Assembly (NCBI GenBank): GCA_036985855.1
Contig: BTQL01000007.1
Span: forward strand, 1-64,000
Direction of reading: 5' to 3'
DNA: 64,000 nucleotides
From: B3-G11 sp036985855
Lineage (GTDB): Bacteria; Actinomycetota; Acidimicrobiia; Spongiisociales; UBA5794
Shown here: positions 59,596 to 64,000 of the stretch, piece after piece
Numbering within the stretch: position 1 is the first letter of the stretch
Layout of the letters: each line of letters begins with the position of its first letter
Position numbers and translations under genes: made by a program
The notes under the pieces: model-generated
The model's input: only the letters and a program-made list of their open reading frames with translations
The model's database searches: none
Told to the model about the DNA's origin: nothing

Positions 59596-60656
59596 ACGCA
59601 CAGATCGCCCTTCTCCCTGGCGACGGTATCGGCCCGGAGATAGTGCAGCAGGCAAGAGTCGTCCTCGATACTGTCGCTGCTCGGTTCGACCACAACTTCT
59701 CGTATTCGGAGCACCTCATGGGCGGCTGCGCCATCGATGCAACCGGCGACGCTCTGCCGGCCGCAACGCTGCAAGCCTGCAACGAATCCGACGCGATCAT
59801 CCTCGGCGCTGTCGGCGGGCCGCAGTGGAGCGATCCGGACGCCAAGACGCGGCCTGAGGCAGGACTCCTCGCCCTCCGAAAGAACCTTGGTCTCTATGCG
59901 AATCTGCGTCCCGTAAGGACCTTCGACGCACTCGTCGATGCCTCTCCCCTTCGTCGCGACATCGTCGAAGGTACGGACATCCTGTTCCTGAGGGAGCTGA
60001 CCGGCGGTATCTACTTCGGTGGCTCGACGGTCTCGGAGGACGGCACCGAAGTCGCCGATCACATGCGATACACCGTTGTGGAGATCGAACGCATCATCCG
60101 CATGGCAGCAAGAGCTGCTCGTGATCGGTCGGGGAAGCTCACTTCTGTCGACAAGGCGAATGTTCTCGAGGTCTCGCGTCTATGGAGACGCACCACCGAC
60201 CGCGTGATGTCAGACGAATTCCCCGAAGTAGAGCTCGAGACGCTGCTCGTCGATGCGATGGCGATGCACCTATTGTCACGTCCACGGGACTTCGATGTCG
60301 TCGTCACCGGCAACCTCTTCGGCGACATCCTGACCGACGAAGCCTCGATGCTACCGGGGTCGCTCGGTCTGTTGCCTTCGGCGTCCTTGGGCGATGGAAA
60401 CGTCGGACTCTACGAGCCGATCCACGGATCAGCACCGGACATTGCGGGCCACGGCATTGCCAACCCCCTCGCCACCATCCTCGCCGCAGCAATGGCACTA
60501 CGACACTCACTGCACCTCGAGGACGAAGCGATTGCCATCGAGAACGCGGTAGATCGGGTTCTCAGAGACGGTCTGCGGACGGCCGACATCGCAGACGGCG
60601 CAGACTCAGTCGATACCGCATCGATGGGCGCGGCAGTCGCTCGAGCGATCGCATAG
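59592..60656 (+). CDS. leuB: 3-isopropylmalate dehydrogenase
   Basis: A 354-residue NAD-dependent decarboxylating dehydrogenase. IALLPGDGIGPEIVQQARVVL starts the fold; LRKNLGLYANLRPVRTF, FLRELTGGIYFGG with the Arg-Glu motif, VDKANVLEVSRLW with the catalytic Lys, NLFGDILTDEASMLPGSLGLLPSASLG with the metal aspartates, and EPIHGSAPDIAGHGIANPLATILAAAMAL follow. Start GTG overlapping the leuA stop (GTGA). leuC and leuD, needed for the intervening step, are not in the window. Confidence 0.95.
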   Translation: MNAQIALLPGDGIGPEIVQQARVVLDTVAARFDHNFSYSEHLMGGCAIDATGDALPAATLQACNESDAIILGAVGGPQWSDPDAKTRPEAGLLALRKNLGLYANLRPVRTFDALVDASPLRRDIVEGTDILFLRELTGGIYFGGSTVSEDGTEVADHMRYTVVEIERIIRMAARAARDRSGKLTSVDKANVLEVSRLWRRTTDRVMSDEFPEVELETLLVDAMAMHLLSRPRDFDVVVTGNLFGDILTDEASMLPGSLGLLPSASLGDGNVGLYEPIHGSAPDIAGHGIANPLATILAAAMALRHSLHLEDEAIAIENAVDRVLRDGLRTADIADGADSVDTASMGAAVARAIA

Positions 60657-60688
60657 GAACTCGAAACACAGGAACACACGTGACTGGG

Positions 60689-61675
60689 TCAGGGTGGGTT
60701 TGTCCGTTGTGGTGACCCTCTTGTCGGGCTGCTGTGGATGAGGCGACGTCGCATGGATGGCGAGTCGGGATCGAGACGGTACCGGGAGGTACAGCCGTCT
60801 ATGAGACAGACCCCGTCACGGTGCGCAACCACGTGACGGATCGCAGGCGGGATCGCCCTGGCCGCCGGCGAGGTGACCACAGGTACACCGTGGTCATCGA
60901 GTCCGACGATACGGACCCTGCCGGTACACAACATCTGTTCCAAAGCATCCGGTCCGACACGGGGACCATATTCGACCCCGGCGGCAGTTTCGGCAGGATT
61001 ATCTCGGCGTGCGTCAACAAACACCGTCACCTGAGGTGAGTTGGATCCGGCTGAAGTGGCCCCGTCGAGACTGTCCATGGCCATCGCAGCAAACGCATCC
61101 AACCGGCGTTGAGAACCAGTCGAGGGCAGGCCGCCTACTGTGCGGTGGAGCCGATCTGCACGTTCAAAGATCGCTCCCTCGATCGTGGCACCGATGATCC
61201 CCGGTGCTTCACCCCACATGCGGTACCTCGACCCATCGAGATTCGGTTGGATCGTGAAGAACCGATCGGCGAACACGGCACGCTCTTCACAAGCGGTCAC
61301 CCGCTTGCGGTGAGCAATCATGCGCCGCACACCGTCGAGATCACACCCATAAGAATCGTCAACAACACCAGCGGAAACACCCGTATCGGCAAGCCTCACC
61401 GCAACAACCGTACGGTCGAACGTTGCGGTGCCGTTGAGCATCCGGTCGTGCAACCCCCGATGCTGCCCGAACCGTCTGGCAGCAAACACAAGATCACGGG
61501 CGGTCTCCCTCTTGACATCCAAATGAGACTGCACCCACTCCTCAAGCGAACGAGAAGCATCACTTTGTGGCGCCTGAGCCCTATCAAGCTCATTGACCAA
61601 CACCAACTGCCGAGAACGAAGAGGGCCAGAGACCCGGCGGGTAGAGCGGGGACGATGTTCTGTCGGCGCTGTCGC
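60689..61675 (-). pseudogene. decayed DUF222/HNH endonuclease gene
   Basis: The frame is open from 61675 to the stop at 60689 and encodes the DUF222 core (LEEWVQSHLDVKRETARDLVFAARRF, TATFDRTVVAVRLADTG) and the beginning of the HNH region (AIPPAIRHVVAHRDGVCLIDGCTSRYRL). Expected following HNH residues (a His-rich IHHxxP ... NL ... CxxHH pattern) are missing in frame; a different frame shows RLAIHATSPHP, suggesting a frameshift just after SRYRL. There is no ATG or GTG start before TTG 61606, and the typical N-terminal 50-100 residues are absent. Such genes are often multicopy in actinobacteria. Confidence 0.75.
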
Positions 61676-62905
<1,230 letters not shown>

Positions 62906-62931
62906 CGACAACCTCTGTACTCTCAACCGAC

Positions 62932-64000
62932 ATGACGACACTGCAACCTACCAGCGACATTGGACTCATCGGTCTGGCTGTGATGGGCCAGAACCTCGTC
63001 CTGAATCTTTCGGACCACGGTTTCCGTGTTGCTGTGTTCAATCGAACTCCAGCACGAACAGAGAAATTCGTTGCGGAGAACCAAGACCGGGACATCACGG
63101 GTTTCAGCGATCTGGCCGGGTTCGCGGCATCCATCGAACGCCCCAGACGCATCCTGCTCATGATCAAGGCGGGACAGCCGGTCGATGCCCAGATCACAAC
63201 TCTCCTGCCACTGCTCGACGAGGGAGACGTCATCGTCGATGGTGGGAACTCGTTGTTCACCGATACCGCACGAAGATACGAGGACCTGGCCGACGTCGGC
63301 ATCCATTTCGTTGGTGCTGGTATCTCCGGCGGTGAAGAGGGAGCCCGATTCGGGCCATCGATCATGCCGGGTGGAGACGAGACAGCATGGCCCATCATCG
63401 GGGATGTTCTCAGAGCCATTGCCGCCGTAGCCGACGGAGACCCGACCGTTGCGTGGATCGGCCCCGGAGGAGCCGGCCACTTCGTCAAGATGGTGCACAA
63501 CGGGATCGAGTACGGAGACATGCAGGTCATCGCAGAGGCGTATGACATCATGGGACGGGGACTCGGTATGGGGGCAGCGGACATGCAACCTCACTTTGCA
63601 GAGTGGAACGAGGGCAAGCTCGACTCCTATCTCATCGAGATCACCGCAGACATCCTCGGTCATCGTCAGGACAATGGAACACCGACGGTCGACGTCATCG
63701 TTGATGCCACGGGCCAGAAAGGAACCGGCAAGTGGACCGTCGAGGCCTCGATGGAGCTTCCGACGCCCGTTTCACTGATCGCTGAGTCCGTCTACGCACG
63801 CATCGTGTCCTCATTGCGGGACGAGCGTGCAAAAGCCTCGGCCTATCTGGGCGGAACGAATGATCCCATCGAAGGCGATCCAGATCAGATCATCACCGAC
63901 CTCCATGACGCGCTCTACGCAGCGAAGATCATCTCGTATGCCCAGGGTTTCATGCTTCTCCGTTCCGCAAGTGAGGAGTTCGGCTGGGATCTTGATTTCG
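62932..64000 (+). CDS. gnd: 6-phosphogluconate dehydrogenase, decarboxylating (C-terminus outside window)
   Basis: The first 356 codons of the oxidative pentose phosphate enzyme. IGLIGLAVMGQNLVLNLSDHGF is the NADP fold with an Ala-Val-Met loop, VDGGNSLFTDTARR and VGAGISGGEEGARFGPSIMPGG are substrate motifs, the catalytic Lys and Asn are in GPGGAGHFVKMVHNGIEYGDMQ, and GQKGTGKWT binds substrate phosphate. The gene runs off the right edge and has no stop in the window. This is the longer (about 470-residue) type of enzyme. Confidence 0.95.
   Translation, partial: MTTLQPTSDIGLIGLAVMGQNLVLNLSDHGFRVAVFNRTPARTEKFVAENQDRDITGFSDLAGFAASIERPRRILLMIKAGQPVDAQITTLLPLLDEGDVIVDGGNSLFTDTARRYEDLADVGIHFVGAGISGGEEGARFGPSIMPGGDETAWPIIGDVLRAIAAVADGDPTVAWIGPGGAGHFVKMVHNGIEYGDMQVIAEAYDIMGRGLGMGAADMQPHFAEWNEGKLDSYLIEITADILGHRQDNGTPTVDVIVDATGQKGTGKWTVEASMELPTPVSLIAESVYARIVSSLRDERAKASAYLGGTNDPIEGDPDQIITDLHDALYAAKIISYAQGFMLLRSASEEFGWDLDF

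Overview
The window is a GC-rich (around 60 % by eye) chromosomal segment of an actinobacterium. The pointers are a SepF/YggT/PgeF-extended dcw cluster, a MurE with the DNPR motif of meso-diaminopimelate enzymes, a DUF3040 protein, an F420-type LLM oxidoreductase, MoxR-DUF58-transglutaminase genes and many GTG/TTG starts. The gene set is compatible with Acidimicrobiia or a related deep actinobacterial class, but this is inference; no rRNA or other marker fixes it.

Layout. (1) 1-2895, minus strand: the distal part of a bacterial microcompartment (BMC) operon encoding ribose-5-phosphate isomerase B, deoxyribose-phosphate aldolase, tandem-domain, hexameric and pentameric shell proteins, and the N-terminus of a CoA-acylating aldehyde dehydrogenase that runs off the left edge. 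It looks like a sugar-phosphate-utilising (SPU) type metabolosome. A helix-turn-helix gene lies divergently beside it. (2) 3714-7945: a membrane protein and two back-to-back ABC ATPase/permease pairs. (3) 8012-25481, minus strand: a nearly complete division and cell wall cluster, mraZ-rsmH-ftsL-ftsI-murE-murF-mraY-murD-ftsW-murG-murC-murB-ftsQ-ftsZ-pgeF-yggS-sepF-yggT. It is driven by a promoter overlapped by three MraZ boxes and has an mraW-motif-like RNA hairpin before rsmH. (4) 25673-36073: universal stress protein, a degenerate resolvase-fold protein, unknown proteins, a MoxR/DUF58/transglutaminase operon, MerR, DUF3040, histidine phosphatase and membrane proteins. (5) 36122-40388: a type II fatty acid synthesis operon fabD-fabH-fabG-acpP-fabF (minus). 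(6) 40457-49957: housekeeping genes, mostly minus (aminotransferase, ROK kinase, ArsA/Get3-like ATPase with a SRPBCC partner, methyltransferase, phosphoesterase, QueG, PspA, TPM-domain protein). (7) 50036-54619: LLM oxidoreductase, hybrid GAF sensor kinase, NYN nuclease. (8) 54635-60656, plus: a branched-chain amino acid operon ilvB-ilvN-ilvC-leuA-leuB preceded by a promoter, a 12-residue leader peptide ending in six consecutive Leu/Val/Ile codons, and an intrinsic terminator, which is a transcription attenuator arrangement. (9) 60689-64000: a decayed DUF222/HNH gene, an MFS transporter, and the first 356 codons of 6-phosphogluconate dehydrogenase.

No tRNA, rRNA, CRISPR array or insertion sequence was recognised. 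Apart from the roughly 1 kb holding the decayed HNH gene, no stretch longer than 300 bases lacks a gene. The most interesting items are the BMC locus with its atypical RpiB active site, the ilv leader, the structured RNA sequestering the rsmH start, and the inactive-looking resolvase-fold protein.
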